A program made the position numbers and the translations under genes. A model generated the notes under the pieces. It was not told the DNA's origin. It worked only from the letters and a program-made list of their open reading frames with translations, and did not search any database. From assembly GCA_039707655.1 (NCBI GenBank), contig CM077665.1, positions 307,086,486 to 307,150,485 on the forward strand: a DNA stretch of 64,000 nt, in the 5' to 3' direction. Shown here piece after piece: positions 47,396 to 57,606 of the stretch (the stretch's first letter is position 1; each line of letters starts with the position of its first letter). The stretch comes from Elymus sibiricus (Eukaryota; Streptophyta; Magnoliopsida; Poales; Poaceae).

Positions 47396-49361
47396 TTAAA
47401 TACGGTAAAGGAAGAGGCAAAAGACACTCTGGAAGTTGTACAAGGTGAAGCGGAATGCCCATATTGTGTCCTCCTCCATGCAGAATGCACAGTCGACTCT
47501 AGGCCAACCCCTTGTGATGGAGGACCGCCCATCCTTCTCTTTGTTGATGAGGACATCTAGGTAGTCATCGTGGCCTGGTAGATATAATTTAACGTTTGCA
47601 CGTCCACCTATCATGTAGTTTGAGAGGTAATCCTGAGTAAACTGCTTTGAGAACCACTACATGCAAAATTTATTCAGACATTGCAAATTTGTAAGCTAAC
47701 AACTCATTATGGAGAGTAAAAAGAAGGGTACAAAGTTCGTAGTTACCATCCTGGAGTTCACTGTTGTCTTGGATAAGGTGTAAAGAAATAGTTTAATTGC
47801 CATATTTTGTCCCATTTTATTAACAACCTTTATAAGTTTCCTCATTTGATGCTGGTTCATGAATATCTCATTGCCCCATACGCAAAAAGGGTCGACACGC
47901 GGATCTTTACCAGTGACATATGTACCTACAAGCAACAAGTTAGTATTATAAGGTAAACTGAAATTGTATAATGATGTAGTTCAGTATTCCCTGTCCAAGT
48001 ATATAAGATCTTATTACATCCAAAATACTCACATATTTGATGTATTAACATCTTATACTTTGGGGTGGATGGAGTATATATATAAGCCATGTGATGAAAC
48101 TAACCTCGATGAAAAACAACAGTTGTTCCCGATATTGTCCTGGGTAAGTACATCGAAAGGCATGTTAAGTATTGATAGGCTAAACATCAACCAAATATAT
48201 GCATGGTAAACAATATGATTACAAAATGATAGCTTCAGTGTGCAGGTTTAAGCACGCTAGCTAAGCTAATAATAAGTGGAGATGTGTTTTAACTGCAATA
48301 GGCTTAGCATTTAACAACAACAACAAAATATAGTCATTCAAACTAGTATTGTGCACGTTTAAGCACACTAGTTATTGTTACATAAAAATGGAAAGGCTTG
48401 TGCTCACTACAACAAGCTTAACATCAATCAAATATAGTCATTCATAGTGGTACTGTTGAAATTGCATAGAATGTAGCTGGTGCTTACACATCAAATTGTA
48501 TAACTGAACATCACATTGTGAAAAAACATAAATAAACAGTGGGCATGTTAACTGGTATGATGAAATTGAACTGGAAAGTACATACTTGCGGATATAGAAC
48601 TTCACAATGTGAATAACTGAAATAAACAAGGCATACTATATAGCAATTGAATCAGGACATATGCCCAGTACAAACAACCGAGCTTGGAAAAACAGTTAAA
48701 CAAGGCATATGCTCACTACAACAGGCTTGATAGCAACCAAAAATAGTCATTCGTACAGTATTGTTGAAATTGCATAGAACGTAGCCGGTGCTTAAACATG
48801 AAATTTTATAACTGAACATCACACGCGAAAGAAATGAAATAAACAGTTCACGTGTTAACTGCACCAGGTTTAACAGGAACCATATATGGCTCTTGAAACA
48901 GGTATTGATGAAATTCAACTACAGAGTCCATACATTTAGCATGAGTGAAGTAATTTAACATGGGATGGGTTTCCTCACCTGTCAAAGATGGGCTCATTCC
49001 CATTAGAAGAGCGCAGATTATGGGTTTGCTCCCTGTTGTCACAGATGGGCTCCTTCCCCTTGGAAGAGCAGGGACGCAGGGTGCCCTCCCTGATGTCACA
49101 GATGGGCTCTTTCCCCTTGGAAGAGACAGATAGGGTGACGTTGTCGGCGTCGGCGTCGGCGATGAGGTCTGACTTGGCAGCTAACGATGCCGAGCCACCG
49201 CCATAGAACGTGTCCTTCAAAAATGACAAAAGAGGCTCCATGGAGATGAAGGAAGGAAAATTCTTGAGGGCGAAGCGGAGTAGATCAGCGGCTGGGCCAT
49301 GCATGAGGTCGACGGGGGTTGAACCCGAGGGGTCGGGGTTGGGCCACTTAACCTGTGACAT
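47396..49361 (-). CDS. Four-exon gene candidate, B3-like C-terminal exon (285 aa if spliced)
   Basis: Exons on minus: 49361-48979, 48139-48105, 47925-47747, 47656-47396 (stop TAA). All three introns (839, 179 and 90 bp) have GT-AG ends and their phases agree (2, 1, 0), so the joined frame is open throughout; chance is an unlikely explanation. Exon 1 starts MSQVKWPNPDP and carries three SSKGKEPICD-type repeats. Exon 3 has VTGKDPRVDPFCVWGNEIF. Exon 4 has SSITRGWPRV, then EEDTIWAFRFT and FCLFLYRI, which resembles the second half of a plant B3 DNA-binding fold (W, then a gD.v.F-like strand). Function is otherwise unknown. It lies within repeat-rich DNA and may have been captured by a transposon. 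The start is uncertain, because the frame continues upstream past one TAG to 49811. Confidence 0.6.
47987..48074. mobile_element. Stowaway-like MITE in intron 2
   Basis: Left TTCCCTGTCCAAGTATATAAG and right end CTTTGGGGTGGATGGAG (read inward) are imperfect inverted repeats, flanked by TA at 47985-47986 and 48075-48076. About 88 bp, with the ATAAGATCTTAT / ATCTTATACTT arms typical of small Triticeae Stowaway elements. It lies within the intron between exons 2 and 3 of the B3-like gene. Confidence 0.65.
48290..48900. repeat. Diverged ~300-bp tandem duplication in intron 1
   Basis: A block containing ATAGTCATTC, TGTTGAAATTGCATAGAA, GGTGCTTA and TATAACTGAACATCACA lies at 48433-48520 and again at 48745-48830. 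A third partial relative is near 48330. It accounts for most of intron 1 of the B3-like gene. Confidence 0.7.
48988..49125 (-). repeat. 57-bp coding repeat, about 2.4 units
   Basis: GATGGGCTC(A/C/T)TTCCC(A/C)TTgGAAGAG begins at 48988, 49045 and 49102. The period is a multiple of three, so each unit adds 19 residues (SSKGKEPICD...) to exon 1 without shifting the frame. Confidence 0.85.
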
Positions 49362-49370
49362 AGCCCGCGA

Positions 49371-49811
49371 CTAGCCATCACTGTCGACGAGCTCGACGTC
49401 GTAGCCGGCTGCGTCGATATGCATCCATACGGGAAACCGCTGTCTTACAGCCTCGCAGTCGTTAGATTTCCTGGCGGCCTTGGAGGCCACCTCGTCATCG
49501 TAATCAGCTTCCCCGGCGGCCTCGGCGGCCACCTCGTCATCATAGACAGCTTCCCCGACAACCTCGGCGGCCACCTCGTCATCGTAGTCAGCTTCCCCGG
49601 CGATCCCGGCGGGCACCTCGTCATCGTAGTCAGCTTCCCCGGCAGCCTCGGCGGCCACCTCAGCATCGTCCAGCGGAAAGGCCGTGATATACCTCCTTTT
49701 CGCCATTCGCTCCTCGATCTCCCCTGCAAGTGTAGCTAGGATTAGGCTGCGACGGTCTGCGGTGGGGGTCAATGCGGATCTGTGAGGAAAGGGGTGTTTA
49801 GCAGGCACCAT
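49371..49811 (-). pseudogene. Upstream part of the B3-like gene or separate ORF with 14-residue acidic repeats
   Basis: An open frame of 146 codons ending with TAG at 49371-49373. It is in the same frame as, and four codons before, the ATG at 49361, so one base change separates it from the downstream gene. An acceptor-like TTGCAG precedes GGGGAGATCGAGG near 49725, so the true protein may begin at MAKRRYITAFP. The middle is five copies of an AAEAAGEADYDDEV-like repeat; the end reads VWMHIDAAGYDVELVDSDG. I do not recognise the family. Either this is the original N-terminus cut off by a nonsense mutation, or it is a short upstream frame. Confidence 0.5.
49471..49674 (-). repeat. 42-bp coding minisatellite, about 5 units
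   Basis: Units of GGCGGCCACCTCGTCATCGT plus AGTCAGCTTCCCCGGC-like sequence. The period of 42 keeps the frame and encodes 14 residues per unit. Confidence 0.85.
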
Positions 49812-50310
49812 CTAAGAAATTCAGGGCGGCGAGGGTATGGAGATGGGTTCGTAACCTGGACAGGGAGAGCAGGAGAGGTTGACTGTCGAACGCGGAGCGG
49901 GATCGGGGGCGACGGCAGCGACGGCGAGGTAGCTAGGGTTCGAGCGAGGGAGTTGTGTTGGGGTGGGGGTGGGAGGGGCCTAGGTGGTGTTTGAGGAAAT
50001 GCCGCAGCTACTTGAAATTTTAGTTGGAGGGAATGAAAAGACGGGACAAACTAAAAAAATTATGAAGGGTTTGAAGTGGCGCCGGAGGAACCAACATCTC
50101 TCACGGCCCGAACATAATACCCGTGTGCAATTCAAAGAGATAAACCCGCGCAACCATCAATTTTTAAATTGATAAAGCGGGTAGCTATTTTTAAGATTTC
50201 TCTATGCGGCTTAGTGCAAGGTGGTTTGTAGTTACGTGACAACCACGGGCCGGGCGTGGCACAGAGTTAGCATGCGGGAACCGTGTCTACTGCATACACA
50301 ATCGCACGCA
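49812..50310. other. Region upstream of the B3-like gene
   Basis: GC-rich 49840-49990, then mixed. ACCGTGTCTACTGCATACAC and AATCGCACGC near 50279-50309 resemble the CGTGTGCGA repeats at 46497-47170 in inverted sense. This may be the other end of the same transposon. No TIR match could be confirmed. Confidence 0.35.
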
Positions 50311-51430
50311 GTTGTCTCCTTCGACTCGTCTGCTATTTAAGTTTCAAAAAAGACTACCCTGCCATTTATCTAACAACATTGGAAAATAAACACGATAAAT
50401 CTAGGGGCATATCACAAGCAAACCTGCTTGTGGACCAAATGTATGTATGGAAAGGTTGTTGTGGTGTTCAAATACGGAATGCACAACTTTCATGTGACAC
50501 ACAATGTCTTGCAAAACACACGGTAATGTTGGCTTATGGCCCCCTCCCCCCCCACATCTTTGAGTCGGCGGGGGGATGGTAGCTACAGTATATATATGAA
50601 CGTACGAACTTATAGACTGCAAATTCACCCAACCGTAACACAAAACCAATAGAAATCCATCGTGATCACCCCCCTCCCCCATGTTTTAGTTCTGAGGGTA
50701 GACTGCGTGGGCCCACTGATGGGCGCGTCTCGGAAACTTCACAAGATGGGTGAGACCTTAACCACATGTGTGTGGCTCAACTAATTAATTAAGGTGGTGT
50801 GATATTTCGTGCGTGCATAACTTTTTGATGTGGCTCAAAAGTCGAACGGTATGTAGTACCTAACCTCATAAATAGGTTTCGTGTATACATACTATTGTGT
50901 TGCCCCTCCCCTGCCCTCACCCCACCCCACGCACAAACATGCTTCGAACAGACACCACGACCTATATATATGTATGCGCTCAAACTTCTGTCTCGTATCT
51001 CACCATGAACTATATCGTAACAAATAATGAGAAGACTATATATATACATTGGTCAAATTAACCTGTAGTATATATGGGCCAGTTTAAGTGATAGACCACA
51101 CGGGTCCACAAATTTGGCATGTCGTCCAAAACCACACGAGGGAGTGTCTGTAGACAACACCAACGCACATGCATGGCCCCAGGCACAATGTATGAAAGTG
51201 TTGTGCGATGTTTTCAAATACCAAACGCACAACTTTCGCCGCCACATGTGTGTCTCCCGGACCAGAATGGCCCCGTACAGAGGTTAACGACCCATGCATA
51301 TATAGCCCCACGCGCACCCAAAGTTCGAGCCGATAGGAGTGATTCGGTGTGTACGATGCGTTTGATTTTTTCTTAGAATTAAAATGTCGATGCATATATC
51401 AACTACGTATAAACACTATTCTGATCACGG
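50311..51430. repeat. Diverged repeat family, first block
   Basis: Includes GATAGACCACACGGGTCCAC at 51090-51109, preceded by ATTGGTCAAATTAACC. The same wording recurs at 56047-56090 and 56401-56452. Spans of TATATAT and C-rich runs with CCCCTCCCC alternate. No gene found; short frames overlap on both strands. Confidence 0.5.
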
Positions 51431-51439
51431 GATGAGAAT

Positions 51440-53480
51440 AATATTCTGATAACAACCTGACTCGTCCCAGCAGTAGCACTTGAACTTCCCCGAGTGCTAG
51501 GTTGAACTTCCGGCAAAAGTGCCCAAATGGGGCTTGCAATATACCGTTTGAAAGCTATGGACACCAGCATAACAGCCTAGGTCTAATTTTTAGCAAAATG
51601 TACACGGTTTAAGAGCAGTTTTGAAAATCATTTTTGTTCATACAAAAAAACATGAATCGTATTTTTGACACTATTTCTAAACCGTTTATCGGAATGAGGC
51701 AAATAAGATGGCGTTGGATAGCTGCTACAAATCCGCTCATTTCACATGTTGAACATTTTCCCAAATTCCCTATGGATTAAGAGGAATTTCAAAGATGGCG
51801 GAATTTTGAAAACCGAACAGCCGGGTTCGTGTTTCGGGGCTAATTTGAAAACGATTTCTCGTATCGACGCATATGATATGCTGTTGAAAAGCTTATGAAA
51901 ATGCGCATCTTTCCATGTAAAAATTTTGTTCTAACTATGAACTGTTTAAAAGTAATTTAGAAAATGGCCGAATCTGTACCGAGTGCGTATTTTCACGTTA
52001 TTTTCTCAACGGTTTGTCGGAATGAGGCAAATGATATGGCGTTGGAAATCTTGAACAAATGCGAAAGTTTTATATGTAGATTATTTTTTCCAATTCCTTA
52101 CGGTTTTAAGTCAATTTCGAAAATGGCTAAAAACAGTTTTTGGCCATAATTTCTAGAAATTTTGTCGAAATGGGACAAATAATATACCGTTGAAAAGTTA
52201 CGGAAAATGCAAAAAAAAATCATGTAGATGGTTTTCTCTGATTCCTAGACGTTTTCAAGCAATTTTGAAAACGGCGAGATCACGCGTTTTGCCTTTTATC
52301 GCGAAACAGAGTCTTCAAAAATGCACCGCGTGAAGAACTTGAACTTCATCGGCACGTCTACCTGAACTTCACTCTGTTTCTTCACGTACTGTTTTTTGCT
52401 CGTAGCTCTCCATCCACTCACCGGAATTGAGCAAGTGATATATCGATGGAAAGCTGCAGTAAACACGCAACTTTCCCGTGTTGATCATTTTTTCATATTC
52501 GCGGCGGTTTAAAAGATTTTCATCTGAAATTCATTCAGTGTAGTTGTTGAACTTCCTGCTATTTTCACGTTGAACTTCTGTCGCATTTTTTCGTTTGTAA
52601 TTTCTCACCCATTTGTCGGTGTTACACAAATGATATTCCTTTTTGTAGAAACCTCTCTCACAATAATTTTCTAACTTTCTCCGACCGAGGACTTGAACTT
52701 ATAGCAACAAAATATTGGACCTTGCCTTTTTATTCATCTTTCTCACATTAAACACACACCATGTAGTACGTGAACTTTCTCTGTTTTTATAATTTGAATT
52801 TTTATTTTTCTTGTTTTGAAATCGAATTGCTCCCAAATAAACACTGAACTTCTTTGTGGATTGAGAGAATTATTTTAAAACACCAAAAACAACATCTTTT
52901 TATGCTTTTTAAACATGGAAATATAAGGTGAACCTCTCTTGCAAAAAAAATTGTACTTCCCCAGGCAGAGCACATGAACTTCTTTCAACAAACCTTTTAA
53001 GCTTGTAGTTTTCTATTGTTTTATTCTCAGCTGAAACACATTCCTTGTAGTGCTTGAACTTCTCGTTGTTTTCACTATGACTTCTACCACATGTTTGTAT
53101 ATACATCGAATTACATGTAATTGAAGGTCGGATGTCATCTTTTGTCATTTTAAAACATGTAATTGGAGGTCGGACGTCCCGCAATATAAATTCTGAACTG
53201 TGCACGGAGGTGCACGTGAACTTCTTGCAACAAATATGAGTTTTTTTATATAATTCTGAAATGGTATATTATTTACATTTGAACTCCTAGAATTTTTTTC
53301 TTTAGAAACGGTTAATATCTTTTTTATGAATTTTGAACTTCTTGTTATTCCAAATTTGAACTTCTTGTTATTTTATTTTTGGACTTCGATTTTCATTCTT
53401 TAATAATGAGGAAAATCTGATTTTTTTTATAAACATCGAACTGCTCTTTTTTCTAAATTCAGACTTCTTGGTTTTATCCC
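51440..53480. repeat. Array of degenerate GAACTTC-rich repeats
   Basis: About a dozen copies of TTGAACTTC or TGAACTTC are spread through 2 kb. In the left half they alternate with a core like GTCGGAATGAGGCAAATGAT followed by a GGCGTTGGAAA-type block. Cores lie near 51690, 52014, 52157, 52428 and 52615, with partial ones near 51545 and 51860. Units are 130-300 bp and strongly diverged. No coding potential. The pattern recalls internal repeat arrays of large Triticeae DNA transposons. Confidence 0.6.
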
Positions 53481-54199
53481 GTTTAGTATCTAAAATAAAT
53501 AATAGTTTTGTAATAAACATCGGACCGCTCTATTTTTTCAGCTCCCAATATGACATACATATAATTGACTACAATATGCATCCACTTTTTCTTGGATAAC
53601 TGCAGAATATGCATCCACTTTTTCTTTAAAGTACTACAATATTCAGTGTAAAAGAAGGTTGTGTATACTTTTTTGCTTATGTAACAATCATGTAAACCAT
53701 GAGTAAGCAACGTGCTCTCCCAGTATTATTTCCCCCATATGTTGTTAGCTCTTTTCGTTTTTAAATTTGTCGTGGAAGGAATTAGGATACATGCACTGGA
53801 AATCTCCACGGACCTAGTCTGCAACCATGAAGAGTTTATGAAAAGTTAACTGCATAATCATTCCCAATCAATTTGAAAAATAATGGCTTATTCTGTTTAG
53901 TTCCTGAAACCATAGTTCTTTTTCTTCTAGTTAAACAGTGTCGGGTGAACAAGAAGCCTGCACATTTTCTTCCTTTTGGTTGATTAAGATCGTTCTTCCT
54001 AAAGTTCAACAAAAAAGATTGTTTTGCCTAACTTAAGCAATGCTACTATCAAGTACTTCGTGTTAACTTAGACAAATGTCAGCATGTTTTGATGCAGGTG
54101 AAGAGTCGTTAATCAGTAGCCATAGATTCTTAATTGCTGCTGAACTAATACCACTTGCGCACGCGTGCCGTTGCAATAGCAGTCACTTGACCCTTCTCG
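53481..54199. other. No gene recognised
   Basis: A/T-rich; one short direct repeat (ATGCATCCACTTTTTCTT) at 53575 and 53611. Nothing else supported. Confidence 0.4.
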
Positions 54200-55166
54200 A
54201 TGGCCTTCATGCAATTCAAGCATGTATCACAGTTTAGTTCAGAGAATAAAAAAGAAGTGGTTGTATCTCACGAGGAGGAAGATGCCACAGGATGGCACAA
54301 AGGAGGAGAGCAGGTTGTCAGGAGAGGGTCATCTTGTTCGTCAATGTTGAGCTGCCGGAAGAAATCTCGAAGAGGGGAGGAAACCCCCATCACCTGTTAT
54401 GTCTGAACTTCAGTTACAGAAAAAATGAGAACCAGGGGCAGCCATAGCGGCAGAAGAGCAACCAGGGGAGTGCTTCTCGTCTCGTCAGGACTGACACAGC
54501 AGGCAAAGCTCACCTGCAACAATGACCAATTTTTGTTGACTAACAGGGAGGGAGATGCCCGGAGGAAGAGCTGTGTGGGGCGGCGTTGGTGGCAGGGGAG
54601 GCTCACCGGGGACAACCTAGAGGAGGAGAAGGCCGGCGACTGGAGGTAAGGCAGCGTCTGAGGGAGTTGGTGGCGGTCCAGGCGTGTCAGGGGGCGTTGA
54701 CCTTGTCGGATCTAGTCCGCGGCGAGGGGAAGCTGGACTGCTGGTGGCGAGAGGCCACAAGGTGGCTAGGGAGGAAGCGCCATGATGGTGCAGCGGTGGG
54801 AGGCGCGATGATGCACGCCGGCGCAGGTGGCGCGTGGGGGTGAGATGGCAGCACGTCGGCGCAAGTGGCACATGGATCTGCAGGACCCGGGAGGAAGTTC
54901 AAGGCCGCGACCGGCTAGTGTTCGGTGGGTTGCAGGCGGCGGTGCGGGTTCGTGCTGGTGAGAACGGGTCGGCGCCGGTGGTGTTGGTTTGCGGGATCAG
55001 GGCGGCGCCGTGCGGGGTAGTGGGGACATGGCGACGAGAGTGGGGGAGGCGGGGGGTTCGGTACGGTGCGGGTGGGTGGGTGAGCATGTTGTTTTTCTTT
55101 CTTTCGATAGCACATGTTCGGGAACATCCGGTCGGCGTCTATATAGGGCGTGAGCTGATCAGATTA
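54200..55166. other. GC-rich stretch with overlapping unrecognised frames
   Basis: Open frames of 60-119 codons on both strands (for example 54834-55193 plus and 54617-54871 minus) overlap and give low-complexity arginine/glycine- or proline/threonine-rich products. This is what GC-rich DNA yields by chance. Possibly first-exon or promoter-like material of a captured gene. No domain seen. Confidence 0.3.
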
Positions 55167-55194
55167 ACTATTCTAATCCTGAGATTAGAATAGT
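55167..55194. repeat. Perfect 12-bp inverted repeat with 4-base loop
   Basis: ACTATTCTAATC, loop CTGA, GATTAGAATAGT. A (TA)n tract follows at 55202-55223. Confidence 0.8.
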
Positions 55195-55201
55195 GCCACC
55201 C

Positions 55202-55223
55202 TATATATATATATATATATATA
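55202..55223. repeat. (TA)n microsatellite
   Basis: Eleven TA units. Confidence 0.9.
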
Positions 55224-55506
55224 ACATACATATACCAACAAGAAGAATCCACCTTGGTGAAATTAACATCTCTACAGCCGCCTGTCAAAGTGACGACCCA
55301 CATGGACATGGTTGTGCCGGTGTGATGCCGATGGCCACGTGATAGAGTGTTTGACAAAACAAACGACCACGCCATGAGGCCCACACATATATGTATATAT
55401 GTAATTAAGTGTTTGTTTAGTTAATTAGTACCCAATGGAACTTTAATGTCAATTGCCTTAGAAACTGCAAGTCGACTTACGAAGAAGATCGATCACAACG
55501 CATATA

Positions 55507-55883
55507 GGCCCTGTTTGGATCCATGGGTTAGAGTTAGTTTGAGCTAGTTGGGGCTCTAGTAGCCCTAAAGTATTCAAACATGAGGGTTAGATTGGAGCTA
55601 GTTGCATCTAACCCACCAAAAAAATTTATCCCGCCCTAGAGGTGCTAATTGGAGCTAGTTCTCATGGGGCCCTCTCTACCCCACCAGCCAAGAGGTCCTA
55701 ATTGGAGCTAGTTCTCGTGGGGCCCACTGAAAAATCACTTTTCGCTCTCCATCAAGTGCATCTATTGTCAATCTAACCCTGTCATCCAAACACCTCTTTG
55801 GCTATAGTTAGTTTAGGGTTAGTCATGAGCTAGAAACTAACTCCAACCTCTAGCTATATAAGTTAGAGTATCCAAACAGGGCC
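55507..55883. mobile_element. Harbinger/Tourist-like MITE, 377 bp
   Basis: GGCCCTGTTTGGAT at the left end and ATCCAAACAGGGCC at the right end are perfect 14-bp inverted repeats. They are flanked by ATA on both sides (55504-55506 and 55884-55886). The interior repeats GGAGCTAGTT and has no coding capacity. TIR wording and 3-bp duplication fit PIF/Harbinger MITEs, although ATA is not the usual TWA. Confidence 0.85.
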
Positions 55884-56680
55884 ATAGTATATGTATGCCT
55901 CCCCACCCGGCTCAACCTCCCATTTCGAGATGGTGGTGGGATGGGTTCATGGGTATATATATATGCATGCACCCAAAAAACATTTGTCTCGATGTCTGAC
56001 CATGGCATATGGTAATTAACACGCATACCGAAAAGGATCCACATTGGTCAAAATGATATATAATATAGATGACCACACATGGGCCCCGTAGATTGACGCG
56101 TCACCGATTACCATGTGAGGGAGCCACTTAGGGCCACCATCAATTATATGTTACACAAGCATATGAATGGGTTTGTTTTTTTATGTCAAAATGACAACTA
56201 CACGACTTTGATCCAGTGCGTGCTTCACAAATTAGAAAGTCCCCACGCTAAAGAAAATTGCGCGCAATATGTATGTCTCCTCCCACCCACCCCCTCAACT
56301 TTGAGCGGTAGGAGGTACTCATGAGTACGTCACGTCAATCTTTGGTGTGGAATCTCATCATGATCTACCGCAACACAGAGCAGATTAACTGAACCCACCT
56401 TGGTCAAACCCCTACCGGTGCGGCTCAAAAGTGATAGACCACGTGGACCCACGAATGTGCACGTCACTAATAGCACACGAAGGATTATTGTCCGAGGGAG
56501 CACCACCACCGTGTGCATGTGTCCTAAACACATGCATGACGTTAGAGGTATGCCTTGTTTTAAACATTTCAATGCATAATTTTGATAATTTTGGGTGGCA
56601 AGTGCCTCACAAAACGGACAATCCCACACATAGAGGCTCGTGCAACAAGTGAAACGGAAAGAGCCCCCCACCCCCCTGCG
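55884..56680. repeat. Diverged repeat family, second block
   Basis: Two units contain ATTGGTCAAA or TTGGTCAAAC and then GATGACCACACATGGGCCCC (from 56068) or GATAGACCACGTGGACCCAC (56433-56452). They match the unit near 51047-51109. No gene. Confidence 0.5.
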
Positions 56681-57164
56681 GCCACCACCGAAAACACCAT
56701 GTCGAGACGCGTCAAACTATTTTTATGCAGAAAACATGTGACACATCAGTCCGTGTTATAATTATAAAATGTTCATATATCATTCGAAAAATATGCAACA
56801 ATGAGTTTCCAGGAATTCAATAGGGGAAATCATATGTCCCCTTGGGTTCATGTTTAGTCGCCATGCAATAAATGGTAAGGAACCTCAAACCTCTTGGTGT
56901 CGTGGAAAACATTAAAAATATTGGTTTTTAGACAGATCGGCCTCAAACATCGAAAAAATCATTTTAAATTGAAGTAAATCTAAAAATCAACTAAAAATAC
57001 TGAAACCTGGGATTTCGTTTCATGATATAAGCAGGAGCTTATTAAAGGTTGGTACTTGTTACACACACATGTCACGTTACCATCACGAACGATTACAGTA
57101 TTCAACCGTGTGTGTTGGTCCCAACAAACTATTAAGTACCACCACGAGCCCCGTGTGTCGTCCT
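56681..57164. other. No gene recognised
   Basis: Mixed sequence; ACCGTGTGTGTTGG and CCCGTGTGTCG near 57105-57160 again resemble the CGTGTG repeats of 46497-47170. Confidence 0.35.
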
Positions 57165-57440
57165 AGCGGACGTGAGTTGACGGGACGCATGCGAGCAGTC
57201 CGCTGCTCAGACTGACCGTGAGGCGTGCGAGCAGGTGTGTAAATTGACGGGGCGTGTGCGAGCAGGCCGCTCTGGCCCACCGGGAGACGTGCGAGCTGGT
57301 GTGTGAATTGACGGGACGCTTGCAAGCAGTCCTCTGCGCAGGCTAACCGGGAGACGTGCAATCAGTCCTCTGGGCAGGCTAACCGGGAGACGTGCGAGCA
57401 GGGGTGAGGCATGCGAGAAGGCCACTGCGTAGGTTCACCG
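57165..57440. repeat. Irregular GC-rich minisatellite upstream of the zf-XS-like gene
   Basis: Imperfect repeats of AACCGGGAGACGTGC and GACGGGACGC(A/T)TGCGAGCAG with period near 37-65 bp, about six units. It ends roughly 170 bases before the gene's start codon. Confidence 0.75.
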
Positions 57441-57606
57441 GGAGGCGAGCCGTTTAACCGCCTCCCGCCTAGCTCCCAACCACTCTGTATTAATCGCGCC
57501 TGTGCCGCTGGTTATAGTTGGCGACCGCACTCTCCTCTGTCCACACACACCGCGTCTGCATCCTCACCGCCGTTCCCAGTCGTAAACGCTCTCGGAAGTG
57601 TATCAG

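Noticed and set aside
49419..49739. Plus-strand 106-codon frame with SFPGGLGGHLVIV repeats
   Set aside because: It is the antisense shadow of the 42-bp minisatellite in the minus-strand gene.
46497..50310. Confident CACTA element with both ends
   Set aside because: Only a CACTG start and repeat style were found; no matching CAGTG terminus or 3-bp duplication could be confirmed by eye.
54425..55193. Possible gene from several plus-strand frames of 74-119 codons
   Set aside because: Products are glycine/arginine-rich, overlap minus-strand frames of similar length, and no splice-consistent model or domain emerged.
55141..55200. Helitron 3' end (hairpin followed by CTRR)
   Set aside because: On minus, CTGA-T follows the stem by only four bases, and on plus no CTRR follows; no TC start was found. 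Spacing does not fit a Helitron.
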